Shown here piece by piece: positions 36,696-43,987 of a stretch of 64,000 bases of DNA. Every line of letters starts with the position of its first letter. The first letter of the stretch is position 1. The position numbers and the translations under genes are program-made. This stretch comes from Chthoniobacterales bacterium. GTDB lineage: Bacteria; Verrucomicrobiota; Verrucomicrobiia; Chthoniobacterales; UBA10450. The stretch is from contig QHBM01000024.1 of assembly GCA_003244145.1 (NCBI GenBank), positions 1-64,000 of the forward strand, read 5' to 3'. A model generated the notes under the pieces. The model had not been told where the DNA came from. It did not search any database and worked only from the letters and a program-made list of their open reading frames with translations.

Positions 36696-37822
36696 AAAAG
36701 ATTGAGCTGTTCGCGCGGTCGCCGGAACGCGGCGGTCGAGAGTTCGGTCCGCCCTCCGATCCCGTAGCGCCGGCAACTTACTTCAAACATCGATCGGATC
36801 TGCTCGGCGAAAATTCCTTCGCCCTTTGTCCGGAATCCCCAGCGGGTGTCATTCAATTTCGTTCCGCCGCGAATGTGGCGAATGCGTTCGAGCACCTTCT
36901 GTTTCTTGTCCGGAAAATGTTCGTCGAGCCAATGTTCGAAGAGCGGCGCAATCGCCCACGGTAACCGCACGATCGTGTAGCCGGCGAATTGCGCGCCAGC
37001 TCGCGCGCAGGCTTCGACGATTTTGGGAACCTCGTGGTCTGTCAGGCCGGGGATGATCGGCGCCACCATCACGCCTACTGGAATTCCGGCGGCATGTAAG
37101 GCGGCGACCGTCTCTAATCGCGCCGCGGGCGATGAAGTACGCGGTTCGAGCACGCGTTGCAATTCCGGGTCGAGCGAAGTCACCGATACATTCACCGCGG
37201 CGGCCTGGTGCTGCGCGAGTTCGCCGAGCAGATCAATGTCGCGGGTCACGAGCCGGTTCTTGGTGATGATCGCGACCGGGTTGCGAAACTTCGCCAACAC
37301 CTCGAGGCATCCGCGCGTGATGCGCAGCTTCCGCTCCACCGGCTGATACGGGTCGGTCACTCCGCTCATAACAAGCACCTGCGGCTTCCATTTTGGCGAT
37401 GACAATTCCGACTCGAGCAACTTCGCCGCGTCTGTTTTCACCATGATCTTGCTCTCGAAATCGAGGCCGGCGGACATTCCGAGGTATTCGTGGGTCGGTC
37501 GGGCGAAGCAATAAATGCAGCCGTGTTCGCAGCCTCGATATGGATTCAAGCTCGTTTCGAAACCAACGTCGGGGCTGCTGTTGCGCGCGATGATCGTCCT
37601 GGTTCCGTCGCGAAAGAATTGCGTCGCGCGTCGCGGTTTTTCCTCATCATCGCTCGGATCGAGCTGGACCACATCGGCATCGCCCAAATCGACATGGAGT
37701 TTTTCAAACCGATTGGCGGGATTCCAGGACGCGCTGCGGCCGTAAATAGCCGGGGAGGGGGGCGGCGCCTCTTCAACAATCGGGACGAATTTCTTTTTCG
37801 GCGTCTTTCCCAGCTTCGGCAC
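36692..37822 (-). CDS. radical SAM protein, PA0069/SplB-like
   Basis: 376 aa. The 4Fe-4S cluster motif is CEHGCIYCFAR (CxxxCxxC). The RNSSPDVGFETSLNPYRGCEHG context, LVMSGVTDPYQPVERKLRITRGCLEVL and AIITKNRLVTRDIDLL segments match the PA0069 family, distantly related to spore photoproduct lyase. The reaction of this family is unknown. A Lys/Pro-rich N-terminus (KLGKTPKKKFVPIVEEAPPP) precedes the barrel. Confidence 0.88.
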   Translation of the reverse strand: MPKLGKTPKKKFVPIVEEAPPPSPAIYGRSASWNPANRFEKLHVDLGDADVVQLDPSDDEEKPRRATQFFRDGTRTIIARNSSPDVGFETSLNPYRGCEHGCIYCFARPTHEYLGMSAGLDFESKIMVKTDAAKLLESELSSPKWKPQVLVMSGVTDPYQPVERKLRITRGCLEVLAKFRNPVAIITKNRLVTRDIDLLGELAQHQAAAVNVSVTSLDPELQRVLEPRTSSPAARLETVAALHAAGIPVGVMVAPIIPGLTDHEVPKIVEACARAGAQFAGYTIVRLPWAIAPLFEHWLDEHFPDKKQKVLERIRHIRGGTKLNDTRWGFRTKGEGIFAEQIRSMFEVSCRRYGIGGRTELSTAAFRRPREQLNLF

Positions 37823-37893
37823 GCTGCAAGTTCACATGAACATATTGGCGTGTCGAGCTAAAGGGTGGCACAATTCTCGCGACCTCGAACGCT

Positions 37894-37981
37894 GGAGGGG
37901 TGGTCGAGTGGTTGATGGCTCCGGTCTTGAAAACCGGCAGGGCGCAAGCCCTCGTGGGTTCGAATCCCACCCCCTCCGCCA
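37894..37981 (+). tRNA. tRNA-Ser(UGA)
   Basis: 88 nt with a full cloverleaf. The acceptor stem pairs GGAGGGG (37894-37900) with CCCCTCC (37971-37977), G is the discriminator base, and CCA is encoded. The anticodon loop is CTTGAAA inside the stem CCGGT/ACCGG, giving TGA. A long variable arm (AGGGCGCAAGCCCT) and the T loop GGTTCGAATCC confirm a class II serine tRNA. Confidence 0.97.
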
Positions 37982-37983
37982 CC

Positions 37984-38151
37984 TCACCAACCCCAACCGC
38001 CGCGCGGCCCGGTGTCATGATGAGGAGTTGTTTCCCCAGCGACCGGTATCTTCTCGTCCACAGAGAGGTTTTCCGATGCACAACCATTCAACATCATCGC
38101 CACAAGAATCGGGACGATCAGAATAAGGCGGCTCAAGCTTCGAAAGCGCAT
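37984..38151 (-). CDS. small lipoprotein of unknown function
   Basis: 55 aa from the ATG at 38151 (an ATG at 38166 is also in frame). A lipoprotein signal LSRLILIVPILVAMMLNGC with lipobox LNGC is followed by a 37-residue polar tail (ASENLSVDEKIPVAGETTPH) ending in GGWGW. It ends 2 bp from the tRNA on the opposite strand. Entericidin-type and other tiny lipoproteins look similar; function unknown. Confidence 0.5.
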   Translation of the reverse strand: MRFRSLSRLILIVPILVAMMLNGCASENLSVDEKIPVAGETTPHHDTGPRGGWGW

Positions 38152-38276
38152 GGATTCATTTAACATTATCTCGCTCCGCCATCATGGAAAATGCGGAGGA
38201 ATCCGCCATTGCCGTTGCTCCTCGATCACGGTCCGCTATGGTGCCGCTCCGTCCTGAAACACTGACACTCAAAAAA

Positions 38277-38810
38277 ATGTTGAATCGACTTGCACAATTC
38301 TGCGCCCTCGGCGCGCTCCTCGCTGGCTTCACCGGCTGCGGCACCGTCAGCGACCTGGTCACCTCGCACGTGCCGGAACGGCATTCCGGCCGGCCCTCGA
38401 TCGTGGTGAACTTGCAAGCGCAGGAAGCGTATCTCTTTCGCGGAAAGAATCGAACCGCGACGTCGCGGATTTCGAGCGGCCGCGAAGGCCATCGCACGCC
38501 CATCGGCCGCTTTGCTGTGATCAGGAAAGATCTCGATCACCGTTCCAGCCTTTACGGCAGCTATGTGGACGACTCCGGCAAGGTCGTTAAGGGCAATGTC
38601 GATAGCCGGAAAGATTCCAAACCTCAGCACTCCCATTTCGTCGGTGCACCGATGCCCTATTTTCTCGAATTTTCTCCGGGCTACGGTCTGCACCAGGGCT
38701 ACTTGCCGGGCGTGCCCGCATCGCATGGATGCATCCGCATGCCTTACTGGAAAGCGCGCCAGTTTTTCGACGCCGCCCGCGTGGGGACGCCGGTGGCCGT
38801 AAAACCGTAG
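38277..38810 (+). CDS. lipoprotein L,D-transpeptidase (YkuD family)
   Basis: 177 aa from the ATG at 38277, chosen because it gives a lipobox signal (FCALGALLAGFTGC). The catalytic motif HQGYLPGVPASHGCIRMP (HxxxxxxxxxSHGCIR) is complete, and RISSGREGHRTPIGRFAVI is the usual YkuD N-terminal part. It cross-links or trims peptidoglycan or attaches proteins to it. The insert NVDSRKDSKPQHSHFVGAPM is common in this subfamily. Upstream in-frame codons back to 38184 lack features. Confidence 0.9.
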   Translation: MLNRLAQFCALGALLAGFTGCGTVSDLVTSHVPERHSGRPSIVVNLQAQEAYLFRGKNRTATSRISSGREGHRTPIGRFAVIRKDLDHRSSLYGSYVDDSGKVVKGNVDSRKDSKPQHSHFVGAPMPYFLEFSPGYGLHQGYLPGVPASHGCIRMPYWKARQFFDAARVGTPVAVKP

Positions 38811-38817
38811 CGTGTCG

Positions 38818-39204
38818 TTAGGCCGCGCGCCGGCTGCCGGTCACCCCGTAGATGATGAAGCTTCCCACGATCAGGGCAAAGCATGGAAACAAGCGGATAA
38901 TGCCGGGTCCTTGAGCCGACAACCATTCGACCATTGCTTGCGCCCTCGCGACTCCCAGGCAGGCAGTCGCGACACCCGCCAGCAAAATGAGAACGCCAAA
39001 GACGCGCAAAGCGTTGGGTGCGCGGGAGGCGTGAGCCGCCAACAGAAGCACCAGCCCCAAGCCGACCCGCACTGCCGCGGCCACGTAGACCCCGACGGGC
39101 GTCGCGGCGTGGCGAGCAATCGCAATGAGCTGTTCTGGCCAGATCAGCCCGATAACACCAATAGCAAGAGCAAGGATGCCGAAAATGAGTGCGAGTATTT
39201 TCAT
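38818..39204 (-). CDS. four-helix membrane protein of unknown function
   Basis: 128 aa from the ATG at 39204 with four hydrophobic helices (ILALIFGILALAIGVIGLIW, GVYVAAAVRVGLGLVLLLA, LRVFGVLILLAGVATACLG, CFALIVGSFIIYGVTG). No family recognised. Its TAA lies in a copy of the RCCTAACGA motif. It is the leftmost gene of a run of nine minus-strand genes with small products. Confidence 0.55.
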   Translation of the reverse strand: MKILALIFGILALAIGVIGLIWPEQLIAIARHAATPVGVYVAAAVRVGLGLVLLLAAHASRAPNALRVFGVLILLAGVATACLGVARAQAMVEWLSAQGPGIIRLFPCFALIVGSFIIYGVTGSRRAA

Positions 39205-39245
39205 GTGCCTTGTTCCTCTAGTAGCGAGAATCAAAGTAACTCAGA

Positions 39246-39914
39246 CTAGCTAACGCGAGCTTTCTTTCCTTCCGTCAGGCTAGAGATGGCAGTGTCATAA
39301 ACGCCAAAGGCTTCCCGGCAATTGGTAACGGTAGTGCCCAAGTCTCGGGTCAGCCCGTCCTGCAAGCCATAGATCCAGCCGTGCACCGCCAATTCCTGTC
39401 CACGCTCCCACGCTTCGCGGGCGATCGTGGTCTGGCAGACGTTAGCCACCTGCTCGATGACGTTCAATTCGCCCAGGCGGTCAGCAGCATCGGCATCGCC
39501 AGTTACACCGGCCAAATACTTCTCGTGCCTTTGTCGCACATCTTGAAGATGACGCAGCCAGTTATCACTTAGTCCTAGCCGGTCGCCCCGAACCGTGGCC
39601 AGCACGCCGCTGCATCCATAGTGCCCGCAAACGATAATGTGGCGCACCTTCAAAATATCTACGGCAAACTGAATGACCGACAAACAGTTAAGATCGGTGT
39701 GCACAACCAGGTTGGCGACATTCCGATGGACGAACAATTCTCCGGGAAGCAGTCCCACGATTTGGTTCGCGGGCACCCGGCTGTCGGAGCAACCAATCCA
39801 CAGATAGGTCGGGAATTGTTGTCGTGACAGCTTGAGGAAGAAATCCGGATCTTCCTGTCGAATCCGCCCGGCCCAAGCCTTGTTGTTCTCAAAAAGTTGG
39901 TTCAGTGTTTCCAT
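39246..39914 (-). CDS. can: beta-class carbonic anhydrase
   Basis: 222 aa from the ATG at 39914. Interconverts CO2 and bicarbonate. The zinc ligands are in GCSDSRVPAN and CGHYGCSGV (Cys, Asp-Arg dyad, His, Cys), and ELFVHRNVANLV is the family motif between them. The length and W-rich N-terminus (LNQLFENNKAWAGRI) match the E. coli Can type. It belongs to the minus-strand accessory run, so it may be cassette cargo, but no attC-like site was found next to it. Confidence 0.92.
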   Translation of the reverse strand: METLNQLFENNKAWAGRIRQEDPDFFLKLSRQQFPTYLWIGCSDSRVPANQIVGLLPGELFVHRNVANLVVHTDLNCLSVIQFAVDILKVRHIIVCGHYGCSGVLATVRGDRLGLSDNWLRHLQDVRQRHEKYLAGVTGDADAADRLGELNVIEQVANVCQTTIAREAWERGQELAVHGWIYGLQDGLTRDLGTTVTNCREAFGVYDTAISSLTEGKKARVS

Positions 39915-39970
39915 AGGCAATCGATTACGACTGGCCAACGACCGATCGTGCTCGGGTTGCGTGCTGAGAC

Positions 39971-40441
39971 TTACCTATCCTGTTCGTAAGCCCGCTGCAA
40001 CGTCTTGAGATCGAGCTTATCCATTTGCATCACGGCCTTCATGACTCTGTCCAACCCATCCGCGTCCTTCAACATCTCGGCCAGGGCCGAGGGCACGACC
40101 TGCCATGACAGTCCGTATTTGTCCTTAAGCCAGCCGCAGCGTGATTTCTCTCCGCCCGCGGACAGCTTCTCCCAGTAACTGTCTATTTCTTCCTGCGTGT
40201 CGCAGTTCACGACAAAGGAGACGGATTCATTAAACTTGAATAAGGGGCCGCCGTTCAAGGCTGTAAATTTCTGCCCGTTCAACTCAAAGGCGGCAGTCAT
40301 GACCGTCCCTTTCGGTCCAGATCCCGTCTCTCCGTAACGGGTAACGGTGATGACCTTGGAATTCGGGAAGAGAGAGACATAAAAATTCATGGCCTCCTCG
40401 GCCTGGTTATCGAACCAGATAAACGGAGTTATTTCTTGCAT
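39971..40441 (-). CDS. VOC-family protein, PhnB-like
   Basis: 156 aa. ITPFIWFDNQAEEAMNFYVSLFPNSKV at the N-terminus and FELNGQKFTALNGGPLFKFNESVSFVVNC are the PhnB/YjdN type of the glyoxalase/VOC fold (sometimes labelled 3-demethylubiquinone methyltransferase, without good reason). The C-terminus (WLKDKYGLSWQVVPSALAEML) is typical. Activity unknown. Confidence 0.88.
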   Translation of the reverse strand: MQEITPFIWFDNQAEEAMNFYVSLFPNSKVITVTRYGETGSGPKGTVMTAAFELNGQKFTALNGGPLFKFNESVSFVVNCDTQEEIDSYWEKLSAGGEKSRCGWLKDKYGLSWQVVPSALAEMLKDADGLDRVMKAVMQMDKLDLKTLQRAYEQDR

Positions 40442-40475
40442 ATCGGTTTACTGCTTTGTGTTAACGGCTAGGGCG

Positions 40476-40820
40476 CTATTTCGTAGGACGAAACACCTGG
40501 CCGGCCTCGTCGAACACGGCCCAATTGTCGGACTCCTGAAAGAAAAAAACCTTCATCAGAAGGCTGCCGTCGGCGTTGAGAATCTGCACGGGATAGATCA
40601 CGGCATCTTTGGGAGCAATCTTGCCATCGGAGACCGTTGTGCTTTCGCGCTTGAACTTTTGTTCCGGCATCATGAACGCGAGTTTCCGGACAACTTCTTC
40701 TGGCGGACCGGATTTTTCCGTGTCCGCGCTTGCCGGCGCCGGCGACTCCTGTCCGAAAACTGAAACCGTAGCGAACAACGTGAATAAAACGACGCAGGCG
40801 ATGAGCGGGTGTGTTTTCAT
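40476..40820 (-). CDS. small exported protein of unknown function
   Basis: 114 aa with signal peptide MKTHPLIACVVLFTLFATVSVFG. The mature part is helical then beta-like (EVVRKLAFMMPEQKFKREST, AVIYPVQILNADGSLLMKVF, NWAVFDEAGQVFRPTK). Not recognised. TTGACA occurs upstream on the coding strand near 40850, without a clear -10 box. Confidence 0.5.
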   Translation of the reverse strand: MKTHPLIACVVLFTLFATVSVFGQESPAPASADTEKSGPPEEVVRKLAFMMPEQKFKRESTTVSDGKIAPKDAVIYPVQILNADGSLLMKVFFFQESDNWAVFDEAGQVFRPTK

Positions 40821-40870
40821 TTTGGTTGGATGTGAAGATTCTGAACGCGCTCAAGGTGTCAACAGCGCAT

Positions 40871-41161
40871 TCAACGACGGCGCATCAGCGGAACGCCTAC
40901 GGTGCGGGGTAGATTGGCGCGGGCGGGTGCGCTTTCCGGGCCCCGTTGCTCATGGGAAGCAAGGCGCTGAGGCTCGATGGTGATCCACAAATGGTTCGAT
41001 TCCGGGAGTCCGGCGGAAGCCTGTTCAAATGTGTCGCAACGGAAGCTCACGGTCAGAGGATCGCCAGCGGTTGGCTGGAATGGCCCCATCAGAAAAGGAC
41101 AGACCCAAGTGAATGCCAAGCCGATGAACAGAAGAGTGATAATGAAGGTAAAGAGGTTCAT
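40871..41161 (-). CDS. small membrane protein, possible cassette ORF
   Basis: 96 aa with one N-terminal helix (LFTFIITLLFIGLAFTWVCPFL) and a polar remainder. The last 30 residues (PESAPARANLPRTVGVPLMR) have no coding character and end at a stop inside GTTGAAT (complement of 40869-40875), which fits the degenerate GTTRRRY recombination core. It starts 5 bp after a GTTAAGC core at the end of the preceding gene. No paired attC arms could be found, so its cassette nature is unproven. Confidence 0.45.
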   Translation of the reverse strand: MNLFTFIITLLFIGLAFTWVCPFLMGPFQPTAGDPLTVSFRCDTFEQASAGLPESNHLWITIEPQRLASHEQRGPESAPARANLPRTVGVPLMRRR

Positions 41162-41167
41162 TAGTGC

Positions 41168-41695
41168 TTAACGCGAATCAGCAGATTTCAACTCAATGGA
41201 ATGCCATTCGCCTCCTTCGTGGCTTGGTGCTTGGTAGTGAAGATAAATTCTCTCGAATCCGTGGGCCGTGGGGATGAGTAGTCGCTCAACGCTGGCGTCT
41301 ACGACGTGCGACTCTCCGCTGAGCGCAGCCTGCTGGGAGACACAGAGCCACACGCGGTCAACGCCTGTATACGTCCGACAACACTTTTCTTGGATTTCGC
41401 GCTGTATCCTAGCGAAGATTTTCTCGTCCGGGTTTTCGCCACTCCAGATGCGAATCACGCTTCCTTTCGGCGCGTGAATCTTCCCGCGCGCAAGGCTCCA
41501 CTCACGTTCCGCTTGTGAGTCGTCGTAATAGGCGGTCGCTACTTCGATGCCAAGAAGCTCGTTTTCGCAGGAGTAGATAACGTCAGGTTCGCCGCGATCA
41601 TTGCCCTCGCGAAGAAATCTCGCTGGCAGTGCTAGATTCTTGACCAGCCGGTTGCAGACCGCGATCTCATGTTGTCGCTTTAGATGTCGCGTCAT
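41168..41695 (-). CDS. cassette gene, possible PD-(D/E)XK-like nuclease
   Basis: 175 aa from the ATG at 41695, only 5 bp after the attC core GTTAGGC (41707-41701); such tight spacing is typical of integron cassettes. The segment GEPDVIYSCENELLGIEVATAYY, a Pro-Asp followed at about 12 residues by GIEV, resembles the core of PD-(D/E)XK nucleases and of uncharacterised restriction-like proteins. The lysine is not obvious, so activity is uncertain. The gene ends in GTTAAGC (complement of 41166-41172). A longer frame to 41749 would run through the attC. Confidence 0.6.
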   Translation of the reverse strand: MTRHLKRQHEIAVCNRLVKNLALPARFLREGNDRGEPDVIYSCENELLGIEVATAYYDDSQAEREWSLARGKIHAPKGSVIRIWSGENPDEKIFARIQREIQEKCCRTYTGVDRVWLCVSQQAALSGESHVVDASVERLLIPTAHGFERIYLHYQAPSHEGGEWHSIELKSADSR

Positions 41696-41700
41696 AGTCC

Positions 41701-41811
41701 GCCTAACGAGACAAAGCTGAGCCACCCCTGGCGGGAGCGAGCGTGGCAAACATGGGGAGCTGCTTCATAAAATCAAATGTGGACTTCACAGCGGCCAGCG
41801 GTTGGTTAGGT
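41701..41811 (-). repeat. attC-like integron recombination site
   Basis: 111 bp. Coding-strand ends are ACCTAAC (41811-41805) and GTTAGGC (41707-41701), both fitting RYYYAAC/GTTRRRY. Inside the ends, CAACCGCTGGCC pairs with GGCTCAGCTTTG with one unpaired base, as expected for an extrahelical base. A reading frame passes through the whole site and stops in the core. Confidence 0.65.
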
Positions 41812-41860
41812 CTCGGCGGTACCATTGGTCTGAGCGTGATCCTGTCGGAGTTCGGCTCGG

Positions 41861-42223
41861 TTACTTCGACGGTGACTCCGGCTTCTCAAAATCCGTCGTT
41901 TGCTCCGGGAATCGAGCGAACGCCCTCGCCAATTTCGGGCTGGGCCGCAGGAGCCGCCGATCGCTGCCCATTGGTCCCCAGTAGAACCACTTCGCCCACC
42001 AGGAAACGGGTTTGGCGAGTCTTATCGCGCAGACAAACGGTGCCAATTCAATCGGCGAAAACAGATTAAAAAGGTAATTCCCGGTGATTAATGGACCAAC
42101 AGCAATCGCAATGCCGGCACCAATTGCGAGGATTGCGGTCCGGGTTTTCCATTTCAAGATGCACACGATCACGCAAACGAGCCAGACTGCGCCGACGACT
42201 AGGTCAACTTGTGTTTGGGTCAT
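41861..42223 (-). CDS. cassette-borne membrane protein of unknown function
   Basis: 120 aa. Two or three hydrophobic segments (VDLVVGAVWLVCVIVCILKW, AILAIGAGIAIAVGPLITG, and a weaker one around WWAKWFYWGPMG), then a charged tail (RRLLRPSPKLARAFARFPEQ). Not recognised. It ends about 50 bp before the attC at 41811. A +1 frame continues coding-like through the attC, so a frameshift near the 3' end is possible. Confidence 0.45.
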   Translation of the reverse strand: MTQTQVDLVVGAVWLVCVIVCILKWKTRTAILAIGAGIAIAVGPLITGNYLFNLFSPIELAPFVCAIRLAKPVSWWAKWFYWGPMGSDRRLLRPSPKLARAFARFPEQTTDFEKPESPSK

Positions 42224-42262
42224 TTGGGTCGTGGCGTGTTTACTTGGTTTTCGCCGATGGGG

Positions 42263-42430
42263 TCAAGGTGCTTTTCCCGAAAACGAGCCATCGCTTACGA
42301 GGTTGAGAAGTCCGCACGTAATAAGAATCGCAGCCACTAAAACCCAGCGAATCCAACCTCCGTAACAAAATACGGCAATAAGCTCCGACATGAGGGCGAA
42401 TGCCAAAATGCCTCCGAGTAGTTTTTTCAT
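42263..42430 (-). CDS. very small two-helix membrane protein
   Basis: 55 aa, MKKLLGGILAFALMSELIAV then FCYGGWIRWVLVAAILITCG and a short polar end (LVSDGSFSGKAP). It sits between the genes at 42459 and 41861 with gaps of 28 and 39 bp on the same strand. Short, but the spacing and hydrophobic pattern support it as real. Confidence 0.4.
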   Translation of the reverse strand: MKKLLGGILAFALMSELIAVFCYGGWIRWVLVAAILITCGLLNLVSDGSFSGKAP

Positions 42431-42458
42431 TGGCGACCGGTCGTGGGGCCTTGGGGTA

Positions 42459-43094
42459 TCATAGGCCGTCGACCCATTTGTAGAACGGAACAAGCGTGTT
42501 ACCTCTTGTAACATGCCAAGGCTGGCTGAGGTAAACATATCTGCGGTCAACCCTCTCCAAAAATTTGAGGGCTTCGACAGTCTTCTTGAGAACTGTGCGT
42601 GCTGTCGCACGGTGAATGCGAGTTGGAAAGGCATCCAAATGCAAGCGACGGGTCGCACGTGTTCCCGAATCGACGACGCGGTTAAACTTGTCGTCGCCGT
42701 ACGCAGAAAGTTTTTCGGCAGAGTTAAGCGCCATTCCACTGCTATCGTCCCAGCGTATGGCGGCTGTCCAAATATGGTTGTGCGCGATGACGTCGCGAAG
42801 CACAAAGACTTCCTCGATGTCATCAGCCAAGTCACCGGCGCCAAGCCGCTTTAATGTGTCGACCGCACTTTCCCGCTGGGGCTCGTTGCGCACGTAGCGT
42901 GCGCGGTTCAACGCGGACTCCACGATCAGCGCGGAAAGAACAATAACGGAAACGGCGTAACCGTTTTCAAGCATTCCCGCCTGTACTTCGTTTGGACCTT
43001 TGGGATCTGACTGCTCCAACAGCTCGAATAGATCGAATATTGGCTGCAAAAGATTGACGAATAAGACAGACACGTAATTAATGTTTGGCGGCAT
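42459..43094 (-). CDS. cassette gene, HEPN-like protein
   Basis: 211 aa from the ATG at 43094 (a GTG at 43112 is 8 bp after the attC core and is also plausible). The protein is all-alpha with the segment VFVLRDVIAHNHIW; R-x4-H-x-H there fits the R-x4-6-H active site of HEPN RNases. Flanking helices (GYAVSVIVLSALIVESALNRAR before, and KKTVEALKFLERVDRRYVYL after) agree with a HEPN bundle. HEPN proteins are frequent in toxin-antitoxin and abortive-infection systems, but no MNT partner is adjacent. Function is inferred. Confidence 0.55.
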   Translation of the reverse strand: MPPNINYVSVLFVNLLQPIFDLFELLEQSDPKGPNEVQAGMLENGYAVSVIVLSALIVESALNRARYVRNEPQRESAVDTLKRLGAGDLADDIEEVFVLRDVIAHNHIWTAAIRWDDSSGMALNSAEKLSAYGDDKFNRVVDSGTRATRRLHLDAFPTRIHRATARTVLKKTVEALKFLERVDRRYVYLSQPWHVTRGNTLVPFYKWVDGL

Positions 43095-43120
43095 GGCTAG
43101 TGATGGCGACACGCAATTAG

Positions 43121-43244
43121 GCCTAACGAGACGGAGATGAGCGACCGCCGCCGAGAGCGGACGCGAATCGTGGTGAAGGGGTTTTAGTCACGCAAGACGT
43201 AAGCACACAGCGGGCGGCGGTTCGCTCCATCGAATTGGTTAGAC
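43121..43244 (-). repeat. attC-like integron recombination site
   Basis: 124 bp. Coding-strand ends GTCTAAC (43244-43238) and GTTAGGC (43127-43121). The arms are strongly complementary: GATGGAGCGAACCGCCGCC near one end against the inverted copy of GATGAGCGACCGCCGCC near the other, differing by two single extra bases. The TAA stop of the gene at 43239 lies inside the first core, a usual cassette arrangement. Confidence 0.75.
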
Positions 43245-43724
43245 CTCTTGGTAACGCTCTGCACTGGCGGCGAGAAAAAGAGCAAACGCTCGAACTCCGA
43301 AAACAAAAGCGGCGAGAAGAACAACCTGAAATGCGATAGAGAACAGTCCCTTAAAAAGGCAAGCAACGACAGAAAGCGGAACGATGCCAACGCCGCCCAT
43401 CAGAATGCCGATGACCACGCCGAAGCCGCCCCAAAGCGTGTAAGTGAGAAGAAGGCTCCAGACCCAGACGGTGAGTCCATAAACGTAGGACGTGACATAA
43501 ATACCGGCGGCGGCAAAACCGCGCGTCTTTCGAAATATCGCGAGTGGTAAGAGAACCACAACGGTAACGGCGAGTGCGAGGACGAACAACACTATCAGAA
43601 TGGGATAGACTTTGTCGGCCAGCCACGTGCCGCCCTGCACGAGCAGAAAAACGACCACGATAATGGCGGCGAATCCCACGACGCCAAGTGCAAAGCCACC
43701 GATGTTTTTGAGGATCTGGTTCAC
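43239..43724 (-). CDS. cassette-borne multi-helix membrane protein
   Basis: 161 aa from a GTG at 43724 that lies 10 bp after the GTTAGAC core at 43741-43735. Four to five hydrophobic helices (GFALGVVGFAAIIVVVFLLV, PILIVLFVLALAVTVVVLLP, GLTVWVWSLLLTYTLWGGFG, VIGILMGGVGIVPLSVVACL, AFQVVLLAAFVFGVRAFALF). No family recognised. The TAA stop is embedded in the attC core. Confidence 0.6.
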   Translation of the reverse strand: MNQILKNIGGFALGVVGFAAIIVVVFLLVQGGTWLADKVYPILIVLFVLALAVTVVVLLPLAIFRKTRGFAAAGIYVTSYVYGLTVWVWSLLLTYTLWGGFGVVIGILMGGVGIVPLSVVACLFKGLFSIAFQVVLLAAFVFGVRAFALFLAASAERYQEV

Positions 43725-43734
43725 GCGCGCATAG

Positions 43735-43741
43735 GTCTAAC
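43735..43741 (-). other. integron core site at the right end of the cassette block
   Basis: GTTAGAC on the minus strand, followed 10 bp later by the first cassette gene. It matches GTTRRRY and is identical in type to the core in the attC at 43238-43244. No complete partner arm is visible upstream within the usual attC length, so it could be the remains of attI or of a truncated attC. Confidence 0.5.
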
Positions 43742-43749
43742 TACAATTC

Positions 43750-43768
43750 GACGAAACCGCGTTTCGTC
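43750..43768. other. short perfect hairpin between cassette block and hppD
   Basis: GACGAAAC (43750-43757), loop CGC, GTTTCGTC (43761-43768). It lies in the 246-bp gap 43742-43987, in which I see no gene. It may be a terminator-like structure or a remnant of a recombination site. Confidence 0.4.
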
Positions 43769-43987
43769 TATTTCGGCGTTCGCCGCGGGAACGACCGGGG
43801 GAAAAGCGAAACATGGTTTCTCCTTTACCAAACACTGCCCGTGGCCACAAGCCCGAACTCTTCGATCACCGGATGATTCAACGGGCGCAGCGTGCCACCC
43901 GCAGCGCGTTGCGCAGGCCGACTCGACGCCATTTGAAAGCTGGTCGCTTTCGGTTAACGTTGGGTTGCCCGCGAAATATAAATTCTT

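Noticed and set aside
38815-38824. GCCTAAC core at the end of the gene at 38818 as an attC end
   Set aside because: There is no partner core before the transpeptidase gene; this copy belongs to the over-represented RCCTAACGA word.
43735-43965. A third attC from GTCTAAC (43735) to GTTGGGT (43959-43965)
   Set aside because: 231 bp is longer than usual attC sites, and the inner arms are not complementary. Only the left core is kept as a boundary.
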